Assembly (NCBI RefSeq): GCF_014654205.1
Contig: NZ_BNAW01000070.1
Coordinates: 1-41,544, forward strand
DNA length: 41,544 bases
Direction of reading: 5' to 3'
From: Amycolatopsis bullii
Lineage (GTDB): Bacteria; Actinomycetota; Actinomycetes; Mycobacteriales; Pseudonocardiaceae
A program made the position numbers and the translations under genes. The first letter of the stretch is position 1; every line of letters begins with the position of its first letter. This document shows, piece after piece, positions 27,331-41,544 of the stretch. The notes beneath the pieces were generated by a model. That model was not told the origin of the DNA. It ran no database searches and was given only the letters and a program-made list of their open reading frames with translations.

Positions 27331-27353
27331 TCGCGCACTGTGACCAGAGGACT

Positions 27354-27364
27354 GGGAATTTCCC
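27354..27364. promoter_or_regulatory. GGGAATTTCCC palindrome upstream of the GH172 gene
   Basis: An 11-bp palindrome (odd centre) about 91 bp before the GH172 GTG. It resembles the core of PAS-LuxR boxes (GGGAWWTCCC) but is one base longer between half-sites, and the flanks do not fit. Recorded as a possible operator. Confidence 0.25.
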
Positions 27365-27454
27365 TCAAAAGAGGAGACCATCCTGCGAGTAAGCAACGAC
27401 CGTCCTTAGTGTCGGACTCGTTGATCACCTAGTGCTCTGGGGGAGTACTTACTC

Positions 27455-30400
27455 GTGCGGTCCACTGTGCGCAAACGTTTGCTATCCGGTCTCCTCGTGG
27501 TCGCGGCCGCCGCGAGCGGCATCGCCGCGGCCTCCGGCGAAGGGGAGGCGTACCCGGCGGCCGCTCCCGGCGGCCGGTACAGCGGGTGGGACGTCTACCG
27601 CGACATCGACGGCCTGAGTTCGCTGCGCACCGGCGACCGGGCCGGCCGGTTCTCCAGCTTCGACCGGTCGGGCGCCAACGACGACGGGTTCTTCGGCACC
27701 TACACCTGCCTGTCGGAGAGCCCGGACGGCTGCGTCATCGCCGACCGGACCGGCGCCGGGCAGCTGACCTCGATCTGGATGGTCGGCGACACGCCCCCCG
27801 ACGAGCCGGATCCGCCGACCGGACCGGCGGGCGAACAACCGGCCCAACAGCCGGCCGAGCAGGCGGCCCGGCCGCCGAACCGGGCCGTGGCGGCCCGCGT
27901 GCCGCCGCCCGACCGCTACGAGAACAACACGATCAAGATCGAACTCGACGGCCGGACGGTGCTCGACGCCCGGATGGGCGACGTGGTGTCCGGCAAGCTG
28001 GGCGCGCCGTTCGCTTGGCCGCTGGTCGGCGACAGCCTCGGCACCAAGGGCGGCATGTCGATCCAGGTCCCGATGCCCTACCGCGAGTCGATGCGCGTCA
28101 CCATGCGCAACTCGCCGCTCTTCTACCACGTCGACTACCGCGACTTCGACGACGCTGCCCAGGTGCGCACGTTCGACCCCGCCGACCCCGCCGGCGACGT
28201 CCTCCAGCGGCTGCGGCGGTTCGGGTTCGACGACCCCAAACCACCGGCCCCCGGCGCGACGACCACGACGCGGACCGCCGACGTCCCGAGCGGCCGGGCC
28301 ACCGAACCGGTCCGGCTGACCGGCTCCGGCCGCATCACCCGGCTGCGCGTCGCACTCCCGCAGGTCGTGCCGGCCTCCGCGGGCCACGAGGACGGCAGGA
28401 CGCTCGGCGCGGGCGGCGAGAGTTCGTTCCGCGTCACCGTCGATCCCCGCAACCAGGGCGTCCGGCTCACGCGCAAGATCGACCCGGCGGAGACCGGGCC
28501 GCCCCCGCAGGTGTTCGTCGACGGCAAGCGGGCGAACGCCACCGCGCAGCCCGCCGGCGAAGCCGGGTTCGAGTCGCTGCAGGTACCCGCGGAGCTCACC
28601 GCGGGCAAAGCGTCGCTCGCGATCACCACGAAAGCCGACGCGAAGTCCACCGAATTCCGCTACGACGTCCACAGCCTCGTCGACGGCTCCTACACCCGGA
28701 CCGACACGCTCGACGTCGGACACTGGCACGAGGCCGAGGAACGCGCCCACGGCTACACGAACCGCGGCGAGGTGTGGCACGGTCTGCGGGAGCTGCGCAT
28801 CCCGGTGCCCGAAGCCGCCGCCGAGCGCTCGCGCGCGCTGCTCACCGGGGCGCGTCTGCGCATCTCGTTCGACGGGCGCACCACGGTCGACGCCCCCATC
28901 GGCGAGTTCTTCGGCTCCGGGCTCGGGGCGTTCGACACGCGGAGCCTGCTGTACGCCATGGACCCCTCGCCGGGCGGCTGGTACACGGCCTGGTGGCCGA
29001 TGCCCTTCGCCGGCCACGCCGAGGTCGAGCTCGTGAACGACTCCGGCGTGCCCATCACCGGTGCGAAGGTCGAGGTCACGTCGGCGCCGGACGGCTCGGT
29101 CGCCGGCAAGCTCGCCGCCCAGTCCACCGGCTACTTCCACGCCACCCACGGCAAGTCCGGCAAGCTTCCCGACGGCACCGACGTGCCGCTGCTCGACGCA
29201 CGGGGCCGAGGGACCTTCTACGGCGTCACCGATACGATGCGCGGCGCGCCCGGCGGCCTGAACAAGCTCGAATTCCTCGAAGGCGACGAGCGCGCCTACG
29301 TCGACGGCCGCGCGACACCCGCGTTGCACGGCACGGGGACCGAAGACTTCTACGGCGGCGGCTGGTACTTCCTCGGCATCACCATGCCCGGGTCGACCCC
29401 GACGGCCGCGCTGTCCGGCTTCTCCGAGGAGGCCGACGGCTGTGTCTCGCTGTGCGTCGGGGCGACCAAGCTCCTGCTCGCCGACGCCATCCCGTTCGAC
29501 GGCTCGCTGCGGTTCTCCGCGGAACGCGGCTCGGTGAACACCGACCCGGTCGAGCACAGCTGGACTTCGTACTGGTACGGCCAGGAAAAGACGGGACTGC
29601 GCGAAACCGACGTCGTCGACCCGGCCGACGTCGCCAGCCGGACGGCACACGGGTACCGGGCCGGCGGCGAGACGGTGTCCGCACTGGACAGCACGGTGGA
29701 GGGCGTGGACTACCGCGCGAAGCTGCGGCGGCCGACGACCTCGGCGACCGGCACCGTCGCGTTCACCGTGCGGACCGCGCCGAACGGCCGCGGCGCGCTC
29801 CTGCGGCGGCTGGCCGATCAGCAGCTCGCCGGCCAGGAAGCCGCGGTGTTCGTCGACGGCAAGGCGGCCGGGACGTGGCGGCAACCGCTGCACGACACCA
29901 CTTCGCGCTGGCTCGAGGACGAGTTCCCGCTGCCCGCCGCGCTGATCGGGAACAAGCGCGAGCTCACCGTCGAACTGCGGCCGAAAGCCGGCGCGCCCGC
30001 GTGGTCGGCCTCGCAGTACCGGCTGCTGACCCGCGTCGAACCGTTCGCCGACACGACGCGGCCGGCCGCACCGGCTTCGGTGCGCGCGACGGCGGACCGG
30101 ACCGACGCCGTCAACGTCGCGTGGGAGCCGGCCCGCGACGACGGGACGATCGCGCAGTACGAGGTGTACGCGGCGCGAACGCCCGAGGTGGCGCTGACGA
30201 CGGCGAACCTCGTCGGCACCACGGTCGGCCGCTCGTTCCAGCACCGGGGCGCCGGTCCCGGCGCCCAGTGGTACTACCGCGTCCGGGCGGTGGACGGCGG
30301 CGGCAACGCGAGCGAGGCCTCCGCCGCCGTCGCGGGAACCGCGGGACGGCAGTACGAGATCGAGGCCGAGGCACTCGCCTCGGCGGCACAGGCGAACGTG

Positions 30401-30763
30401 CCGCTCTACGTGCCGCTGAGCCCCATCATGTCGGACACGGCCTACGTGCTGGTCGCGGCGGACCACCCCGGCGACGGCTTCACCGCCTCCGTCACGGTGC
30501 CCCGGGACGGGGTGTACGCGCTGAGCGCGTTCTGGTCGGCCTCCCCCGAACGCGGCCTGGGGGTGATCGAAATCGACGCCACGGCGGTCGGTGCGCCGTT
30601 CGACACCTACCGGCCCGGCGACGAGGAAGTCGTGCGGAACGACCGGGGCGCGGTGCGGCTGACCGCAGGCCGGCACGAACTCGCGGTCCGGACCGCCGGG
30701 AAGAACGCGGCGTCGGCGGCGCTGGTGCTCGGTCTGGACGAGCTCGTTCTCACACTCGCCTGA
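27455..30763 (+). CDS. Secreted GH172 (DUF2961) glycosidase-like protein with Fn3 and C-terminal carbohydrate-binding-like domain
   Basis: A 1102-aa exported protein. The signal peptide is MRSTVRKRLL followed by a hydrophobic core (about 11-27). The DUF2961/GH172 region begins at about 45 (YRDIDGLSSL), with SSFDRSGANDDGFFG (67-81) and GQLTSIWMV. Two jelly-roll-like units each carry a D-G-R-T-T/V strand and a 'PMPF/PMPY' segment (about 205-235 and 505-530). The likely catalytic pair is Glu609 (FLEGDER) and Glu630 (HGTGTEDFYGGGW). Their 21-residue spacing equals that of the two Glu of the characterised GH172 difructose-anhydride enzyme as I recall it. An Fn3-like domain (about 866-960) and a beta-rich binding module (about 966-1102) follow. 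GH172 enzymes act on fructofuranosides and D-arabinofuranosides. GTG start with GGGGGAG upstream. It sits between sugar genes and the cluster regulator. Confidence 0.85.
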   Translation: MRSTVRKRLLSGLLVVAAAASGIAAASGEGEAYPAAAPGGRYSGWDVYRDIDGLSSLRTGDRAGRFSSFDRSGANDDGFFGTYTCLSESPDGCVIADRTGAGQLTSIWMVGDTPPDEPDPPTGPAGEQPAQQPAEQAARPPNRAVAARVPPPDRYENNTIKIELDGRTVLDARMGDVVSGKLGAPFAWPLVGDSLGTKGGMSIQVPMPYRESMRVTMRNSPLFYHVDYRDFDDAAQVRTFDPADPAGDVLQRLRRFGFDDPKPPAPGATTTTRTADVPSGRATEPVRLTGSGRITRLRVALPQVVPASAGHEDGRTLGAGGESSFRVTVDPRNQGVRLTRKIDPAETGPPPQVFVDGKRANATAQPAGEAGFESLQVPAELTAGKASLAITTKADAKSTEFRYDVHSLVDGSYTRTDTLDVGHWHEAEERAHGYTNRGEVWHGLRELRIPVPEAAAERSRALLTGARLRISFDGRTTVDAPIGEFFGSGLGAFDTRSLLYAMDPSPGGWYTAWWPMPFAGHAEVELVNDSGVPITGAKVEVTSAPDGSVAGKLAAQSTGYFHATHGKSGKLPDGTDVPLLDARGRGTFYGVTDTMRGAPGGLNKLEFLEGDERAYVDGRATPALHGTGTEDFYGGGWYFLGITMPGSTPTAALSGFSEEADGCVSLCVGATKLLLADAIPFDGSLRFSAERGSVNTDPVEHSWTSYWYGQEKTGLRETDVVDPADVASRTAHGYRAGGETVSALDSTVEGVDYRAKLRRPTTSATGTVAFTVRTAPNGRGALLRRLADQQLAGQEAAVFVDGKAAGTWRQPLHDTTSRWLEDEFPLPAALIGNKRELTVELRPKAGAPAWSASQYRLLTRVEPFADTTRPAAPASVRATADRTDAVNVAWEPARDDGTIAQYEVYAARTPEVALTTANLVGTTVGRSFQHRGAGPGAQWYYRVRAVDGGGNASEASAAVAGTAGRQYEIEAEALASAAQANVPLYVPLSPIMSDTAYVLVAADHPGDGFTASVTVPRDGVYALSAFWSASPERGLGVIEIDATAVGAPFDTYRPGDEEVVRNDRGAVRLTAGRHELAVRTAGKNAASAALVLGLDELVLTLA

Positions 30764-31076
30764 GCCGGAGGACAAGGGGTGACCCAGGCAACAGAATATT
30801 ATCCGAAGGTCTGTCCGCAAAATATACTTTGGTATCTTGCCGACCGAGAACAGTCAGCCGGAATGCGAAGAATTAGTTTCACTTATTAAAGCATGATCAT
30901 TTGATGTAAACTTAACTTAACCCGGGAGTCAAAGTCCCGCCTTAAACACCGGCCTGACCACGGTTGACTGACCCACTCACTGCTGATAGGTTACGGTTAG
31001 AAGTTCACCATGGCTTCTGTGTTCACGAATTTAATATACAATTAACATTATTCGTAGGTCTCTGGGGGGTCTACTA
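30764..31076 (+). other. AT-rich regulatory region upstream of the PAS-LuxR gene
   Basis: 313 bp without a gene, clearly richer in A+T than its surroundings. It contains overlapping AACTTA repeats at about 30909-30921 (AACTTAACTTAAC), GGGAGTCAAAGTCCC at about 30924-30938, a promoter at 30964-30992, and two GTTCAC repeats at 31003 and 31021. The stretch looks like a densely regulated promoter region. Confidence 0.5.
30964..30992 (+). promoter_or_regulatory. Vegetative-type promoter of the PAS-LuxR gene
   Basis: TTGACT, a 17-base spacer, then TAGGTT: a close fit to the HrdB/sigma-70 pattern with ideal spacing. Transcription would start near 31000, giving a leader of about 77 nt. Two GTTCAC repeats 18 bp apart (31003-31008 and 31021-31026) lie just downstream of the predicted start. 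Confidence 0.5.
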
Positions 31077-31751
31077 ATGAATGTTCGCATGGAAGCATCG
31101 CCTGCACCGGGGGGTATTTGCCCGACGCAGCGAACAGCCCGGCCGGCGGCCGGTCAGCTTTCGGAATTCTGCGTAGCCAATCTCGACCACAATCTACTCG
31201 TACTGGAAGCGAACGCCGAATTTCTCAACTACCTCGGCCGGTCGGCGGCCGAGGTCTACGGCCGGACGTTCAGCAAGTTCGTCCACCCGAGCGTCGAACG
31301 CCTCGTCTCCCAGCACCTCGCCGGCCTCCGGGCCGGCACCCGGGACCGGTTCACGACGCGGATGCTGGCCGAACGGCCGAGCTACACGGTGGCCTCCGGC
31401 GTGCTGACCGGGATCGCCGTGCGCAAGGCAGCAGGTGGCGTGAGCGGCATCGTCATGCTGCTCAGGCCCGATCGAGCACACGCCGTGGAGGGCGCGTCCG
31501 AGTCCGACCAGCGCAAGACGCTGAGCGAACTGGACGCGCGGGTGCTCGAAGGGATCGCCACCGGCATCTCGACCGCACGGCTGGCCACCAAGCTGTACCT
31601 GAGCAGACAGGGGATCGAGTACCACGTCAGCGCGATGCTGCGCCGATTCAAAACACCCAACCGATCGGCGCTGGTGTCCAAAGCGTACGCGCAGGGCATT
31701 CTTCCGGTCGGGCAATGGCCACCGAAGGTTTCACCGGAAAACATTCACTGA
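31077..31751 (+). CDS. PAS-LuxR family transcriptional regulator (PimM-like cluster regulator)
   Basis: A 224-aa protein with an N-terminal PAS domain (about 28-130: VANLDHNLLVLEANAEFL, FVHPSVERLV) and a C-terminal LuxR helix-turn-helix (about 148-210), including LSELDARVLEGIATGIST and the recognition region LYLSRQGIEYHVSAMLRRF. This small two-domain layout is that of PimM, AmphRIV and NysRIV, which activate polyene and other macrolide clusters by binding a 16-bp palindrome. Here it lies about 3.3 kb from the PKS gene. ATG with GGGGGG 9-14 bases upstream. The first ~25 codons are less GC-rich than the rest. It has no TTA codon in the part I read, so bldA control is not indicated. A strong hairpin follows. 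Confidence 0.9.
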   Translation: MNVRMEASPAPGGICPTQRTARPAAGQLSEFCVANLDHNLLVLEANAEFLNYLGRSAAEVYGRTFSKFVHPSVERLVSQHLAGLRAGTRDRFTTRMLAERPSYTVASGVLTGIAVRKAAGGVSGIVMLLRPDRAHAVEGASESDQRKTLSELDARVLEGIATGISTARLATKLYLSRQGIEYHVSAMLRRFKTPNRSALVSKAYAQGILPVGQWPPKVSPENIH

Positions 31752-31777
31752 CGACCGCCGTCGGTGATTGATCAGAG

Positions 31778-31834
31778 CCAAAGAAAAGGGCACCGTGCAC
31801 TCCCGGGAGGGAACACGGTGCCCTTTTCTTTTGG
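31778..31834. terminator. Strong bidirectional terminator after the PAS-LuxR gene
   Basis: A nearly perfect 20-bp stem (CCAAAGAAAAGGGCACCGTG pairing with the arm at 31814-31834, one bulged base) around a 16-base loop that is itself self-complementary (CTCCCGGGAG). The arm ends in TTTTCTTTT on both strands, so it can stop transcription in both directions. It lies 26 bp after the stop codon. Confidence 0.85.
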
Positions 31835-32172
31835 CCGTTCGACGTCCAGGAGGTCGACCGAAAATCCCAATGACTGGAACAACCGGCCGGACGGCGCGGC
31901 GAAGATCGTCAGTGAGATCCGGATCACAGTTTAAGCCGAAATAACTCGATCGGGCACGACACTGGCCCTTCTTCATGATCACCCACCGTATCTCTTCCCG
32001 TGATGAAATTACCCGAATGGGTGAATACCTTTTCACACGATCCACCCGGGACCGACCAAAGTCTTGGGTCGTCCGGAGCAGTCCTGGACCTTTGACAGCT
32101 CGAAATCCCGCTTGATCCGCGGTCAGATGGGTAACAGAGAGTCAGAGCTGGTTCCCACCGAAAGGACGGCCG
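31835..32172 (+). other. 338-bp leader/promoter region of the GT-C glycosyltransferase gene
   Basis: I see no credible gene here. The middle is moderately AT-rich. A perfect -35 hexamer TTGACA occurs at 32092-32097, but no good -10 follows at standard spacing. AAAGGA at about 32159-32164 is the ribosome site for the next gene. Confidence 0.4.
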
Positions 32173-33735
32173 GTGCCCGCGATGTCATCCAAGAACGCAC
32201 GGACGCTGACAGCCCCGGCAGACGCCGCGAGAGCCGGCGCTGCGACCCCGCATTCCGCCGCGCCCCCCGCGGTGCCCCGTATCGCGTGGGGACCGGTGCT
32301 GGCCATCGTTTCCCTCGTGGGCGTCGTGATGGTGGTGACCAGCGCCAACTACGCCCGCGGGTTCGACGAGATGTACTTCCTCATCGCCGGCCGCGATCAC
32401 CCCGCACTGGGTTACTTCGACCAGCCGCCGCTGGTTCCGCTGCTGGCCGGCCTGCTGGACCGGTGGTTCCCGGATTCGCTGATCGCGCTGCGCCTGCCGG
32501 TCAGCCTCGCGGCCGCGGCGGGTGCGGGCATCACCGCGCTCATCGCCCGGGAGCTCGGCGGCGGCCGGGGCGCGCAGGCCATGGCCGCCGGCGCCTACGC
32601 GTGCAGCGGGATCATCACGGTCAGCCACTGGCTGGCGACCTACACTCTCGACCCGTTCTTCTGGACGCTGCTCACCTGGCTGGTGGTCCGCTGGGTGCGG
32701 CTGCACCGGGCCGGCATCCGCGACGACCGGCCGCTGCTGTGGGCGGGCATCGTCACCGCGATCTCGCTCGAGACCAAGTTCATGATCCCGGCGTTCTGGG
32801 TGCTCACCGGGCTCAGCGCGCTCGTGCTCGGGCCGCGGGAACTGCTGCGCAGGCCGATGCTCTGGCTCGGCGCCGCCATCGCCGTGGTCTGCACCATTCC
32901 GGCGCTCGGGTGGCAGGCCACGCACGGCTGGCCGTACCTCGAGATGGGCCGGGTCGTCGCGGCCGAGTCCCCGGGCAAGGTGGCCTTCGTCATCACGAGC
33001 GTGTCCGGCGCCGGGTTCCTGGCGGGCGTGATCGGGCTCTGCTACGGGTACTGGCGCCTGCTGCGCGCCCCCGAGCTGCGGAGCTACCGGTTCCTCGCGG
33101 TCGCGCTGCTGGCGACGTTCGTCGCGTTCCTGCTGACCGACGGGCGGTTCTACTACACGATGGGCCTGTACGCGCTGCCGTTCGGCGCCGCGGCCGCCGA
33201 GCTGAGCCGGCGCCGGATGGCGAAGGGCTGGCGCCTGCTGGTCTGGCCGGTGTTCGCGCTCTCGGCCGTGCTCCTCGTGGTCCAGCTGCCGATCTATCCG
33301 GAGAGCAAAGTGCGCGGCATGCCCGAGTCGTGGAACGGCGTCCCGCTCGGCTCGACGTTCGCGAGCGGCGAGCTGCCGCAGCGGGACGTCGGCCTCCGCG
33401 CGGGCCAGGCCTACGCCGCGCTGCCACCCGAGGTGCGCGAGCGCACCGCGGTCTTCGCCGAGATCTACCCCTTCGCCGCGGCGACCGACTACTACGGCCG
33501 CGGCTACGGCATCGAGCAGGTCTACAGCGGACACCGGGGGTATTGGTACTTCGGTATGCCGTCGGAGACCAAGGACAAGGTCCTCGTGGTCAACCCGAGC
33601 CGCTCGGAGGGCAAGCGGGATCAGCTCGCGCCGTACTTCCGCAGCAGCCGCGAGGTGGTCGCCGGGTTGCTGACGTTGTACGAGGACCGTGAGCGGCCGT
33701 GGAGCGAGATCTGGCCGCAGGTGCGGAACAGCTGA
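32173..33735 (+). CDS. GT-C membrane glycosyltransferase, ArnT/PMT-like (family 39 type)
   Basis: A 520-aa integral membrane protein. After a soluble start, the first helix (about 38-58) leads to the outside loop ARGFDEMYFLIAG (61-73) with the DE motif at 65-66, followed by HPALGYFDQPPLVPLLA. This is the typical DE...GYFDxPPL signature of polyprenol-phosphate-sugar-dependent transferases (ArnT, PMT relatives). About ten more hydrophobic segments follow, and a soluble C-terminal domain (about 395-520). Such enzymes act on the outer face of the membrane with a lipid-linked sugar. Precedents in antibiotic clusters are the mannosyltransferases of teicoplanin-type glycopeptides and ramoplanin. GTG start with AAAGGA 8 bases upstream; an ATG three codons in is the alternative. 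Convergent with the next gene. Confidence 0.85.
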   Translation: MPAMSSKNARTLTAPADAARAGAATPHSAAPPAVPRIAWGPVLAIVSLVGVVMVVTSANYARGFDEMYFLIAGRDHPALGYFDQPPLVPLLAGLLDRWFPDSLIALRLPVSLAAAAGAGITALIARELGGGRGAQAMAAGAYACSGIITVSHWLATYTLDPFFWTLLTWLVVRWVRLHRAGIRDDRPLLWAGIVTAISLETKFMIPAFWVLTGLSALVLGPRELLRRPMLWLGAAIAVVCTIPALGWQATHGWPYLEMGRVVAAESPGKVAFVITSVSGAGFLAGVIGLCYGYWRLLRAPELRSYRFLAVALLATFVAFLLTDGRFYYTMGLYALPFGAAAAELSRRRMAKGWRLLVWPVFALSAVLLVVQLPIYPESKVRGMPESWNGVPLGSTFASGELPQRDVGLRAGQAYAALPPEVRERTAVFAEIYPFAAATDYYGRGYGIEQVYSGHRGYWYFGMPSETKDKVLVVNPSRSEGKRDQLAPYFRSSREVVAGLLTLYEDRERPWSEIWPQVRNS

Positions 33736-33750
33736 TCACCGGGCCGGCTT

Positions 33751-33783
33751 GGTGCAGGCGGCTTCGAACGCGCCGCCTGCACC
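33751..33783. terminator. Hairpin between convergent GT-C and macrolide glycosyltransferase genes
   Basis: Perfect 12-bp stem GGTGCAGGCGGC/GCCGCCTGCACC with a 9-base loop, extendable by GGCTT/GAGCC with one G-T pair. It can end both converging transcripts. Confidence 0.65.
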
Positions 33784-33814
33784 GAGCCCAACCCACCATC
33801 GCCGCTTCGATGGC

Positions 33815-35037
33815 TCAGCGGGCCGGCGCGGCCAGGCGGGCTTCCACGACGTCTGCGGCGCGCGTGGCTCCGCCCGCGTTCCGCGTCGCCTCGCGCAGAC
33901 GCTCGACGCTCTCCCCCACCGACTCGTCGCTCGCCACCGCCAGCACGGCGTCGCGCAGGTTCTCCGCGTCCGCTTCCGACGGGTCGAGCAGGCGGCCGGC
34001 GCCGAGTTCCGCCGCGCGGCGGGCGACGAAGTGCTCCTCCGGGGTTCCCGGGACCAGGACCTGCCGCACCCCCGCGTGCATCGCCCGCATGACGCTGCTC
34101 ATCCCGGCGTGGGAAAGCAGCACCGTGGCGTGCGGCAGCACCTCCGTGTGCGGCAGCCAGCGGTACGCCGTCGCGTTCGCGGGGAGCGGGCCGAGGTCGG
34201 CCGGGTCGAGGCCGCCGCCGAGGGTCAGGACCACGCGCCACGGCAGCCCTTCGAACGCCGCCGCGCAGCGGGTGAAGAAGCCCGCGTCCCGGTTCTTCTC
34301 CGAACCGAGTGACACCACCACCAGCGGGTCGTCGCCGGCCGGTGGCTGCCATGACCGCTCGCCTGCGGGCACGTCCTCCACGCAGGGGCCGACGAACGCG
34401 TGCCGCTCGTCGAAGCTTTCGTGCTCCAGCTGGAACTCCTCGGGGAGGAACACCAGGTTGCTGCTTTCGCACGGCGCGTGGAACTCCTCCATCGGCAGGT
34501 CGGCCAGGCCGTGGCTGGCCAGCAGCTCGCCCATCCACGCGAAGAACTCCGAGAAGGCGGGGTGCGAGGCGTCCAGGTCCGGCGCGAACTCCGCCCCGAC
34601 CAGCGGGCCGAGCTGGAACTTCTCGTTGGCCGCGAACGTCGGGTACAGCTGGATCGCCGGGCGCTGCCACTTCGCGGCCAGCACCCGGCCCGCGGCGTAC
34701 GTGCTCGAGTCGTAGAGCAGCAGATCGGGCACCTCGCGGCCGGTGAAGAACGACTCGACCGGCGGGATGGTCGCCATCGCCTCCAGCATCGCGCGCAGCG
34801 GTTCGCGGGCCAGGTAGTCGGCGTCGAACACCTCCGGCAGCGGCCGCCCCGCCAGCGCCGAGACGTACGGCAGCACCTCGGCGCCCGCCGCCTCGGTCTC
34901 GGCGGCGAAGCGCGGGGTCGTCGGCATCGTCACCCGGTGGCCGCGCCGGACCAGCTCGCGCACCACCGGCAGCACCGGGTTCACGTGCCCGTACCCCGGG
35001 AACGGCCACACCAGCAGGTGCCTGCCGTCGTTGTCCT

Positions 35038-35041
<4 letters not shown>
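33815..35041 (-). CDS. Macrolide-type glycosyltransferase (GT1/GT-B) coupled to the PKS
   Basis: A 408-aa soluble GT-B enzyme of the OleD/MGT group. It has the acceptor-side catalytic His (FPGYGHVNPVLPV, H19) and an intact donor phosphate motif LLSHAGMSSV, followed by LVPGTPEEHFVA, where the usual DQ is replaced by EE. The ATG overlaps the PKS stop by 4 bases (ATGA on the - strand), so glycosylation and chain assembly are expressed together. This makes it the strongest candidate for the first glycosylation of the released macrocycle. Donor sugar not predictable from sequence alone. Confidence 0.9.

Positions 35042-41544
<6,503 letters not shown>

Noticed and set aside
27482..30820. A 1112-codon - strand open frame antisense to the GH172 gene
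   Set aside because: Composition is that of a GC shadow (Arg/Gly/Val/Ala, no family motif), while the + strand has a signal peptide and GH172 motifs.
31731..32045. A 104-codon - strand frame between the PAS-LuxR and GT-C genes
   Set aside because: It runs through the strong bidirectional terminator, lacks a ribosome site and has no recognisable feature.

Overview
The window is high-GC actinobacterial DNA. GTG starts, a Zn-type L31, a Rho with a long Arg/Asn/Gln/Gly-rich insert, and hom-thrC-thrB running in one direction with lysA and argS all fit. Gene order and protein style suggest Pseudonocardiaceae, probably Amycolatopsis or a close relative; this is inference, as there is no rRNA or other species marker.

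Positions 1-17.3 kb are mostly core genome. After the tail of an LLM-type flavin oxidoreductase come four tightly packed + strand genes: a GtrB-like GT2, GtrA, a PIG-V-like and a Gpi18-like GT-C enzyme. They look like a polyprenyl-phosphate-sugar glycosylation cassette. On the - strand follow (read right to left) argS-lysA-hom-thrC-thrB, with gaps or overlaps of a few bases, then rho, rpmE and prfA, each with recognisable hairpins. Divergent from argS is a DUF3105-DUF305 membrane-protein pair, stop-to-stop with a CDF metal exporter whose upstream region carries an AT-rich inverted repeat.

Positions 17.4-22 kb are transitional: an epoxide hydrolase, tRNA-Arg(CCG), a cyclase/DDAH-like pair with overlapping stop and start codons, and a membrane Ser/Thr kinase.

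From 22 kb to the right edge is one end of a glycosylated type I polyketide cluster: deoxysugar 4-ketoreductase and 3-ketoreductase (- strand); a macrolide-type glycosyltransferase, rmlA and rmlB (+); a secreted 1102-aa GH172 (DUF2961) glycosidase-like protein; a PAS-LuxR regulator of the PimM type in an AT-rich promoter region; a GT-C (family 39-like) membrane glycosyltransferase; and on the - strand a second macrolide-type glycosyltransferase coupled to the last polyketide synthase protein (ACP-KS-AT-DH-KR-ACP-TE, cut by the window end). The genes point to a macrolide-like product released by the terminal thioesterase, whose last extender unit is methylmalonyl-CoA, carrying at least one 2,6-dideoxysugar of the D-olivose type. 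It may also be modified by a lipid-linked sugar donor and trimmed outside the cell by the GH172 enzyme. The product cannot be named from this window. The combination of a secreted GH172 and a GT-C enzyme inside a modular PKS cluster is the most unusual element.
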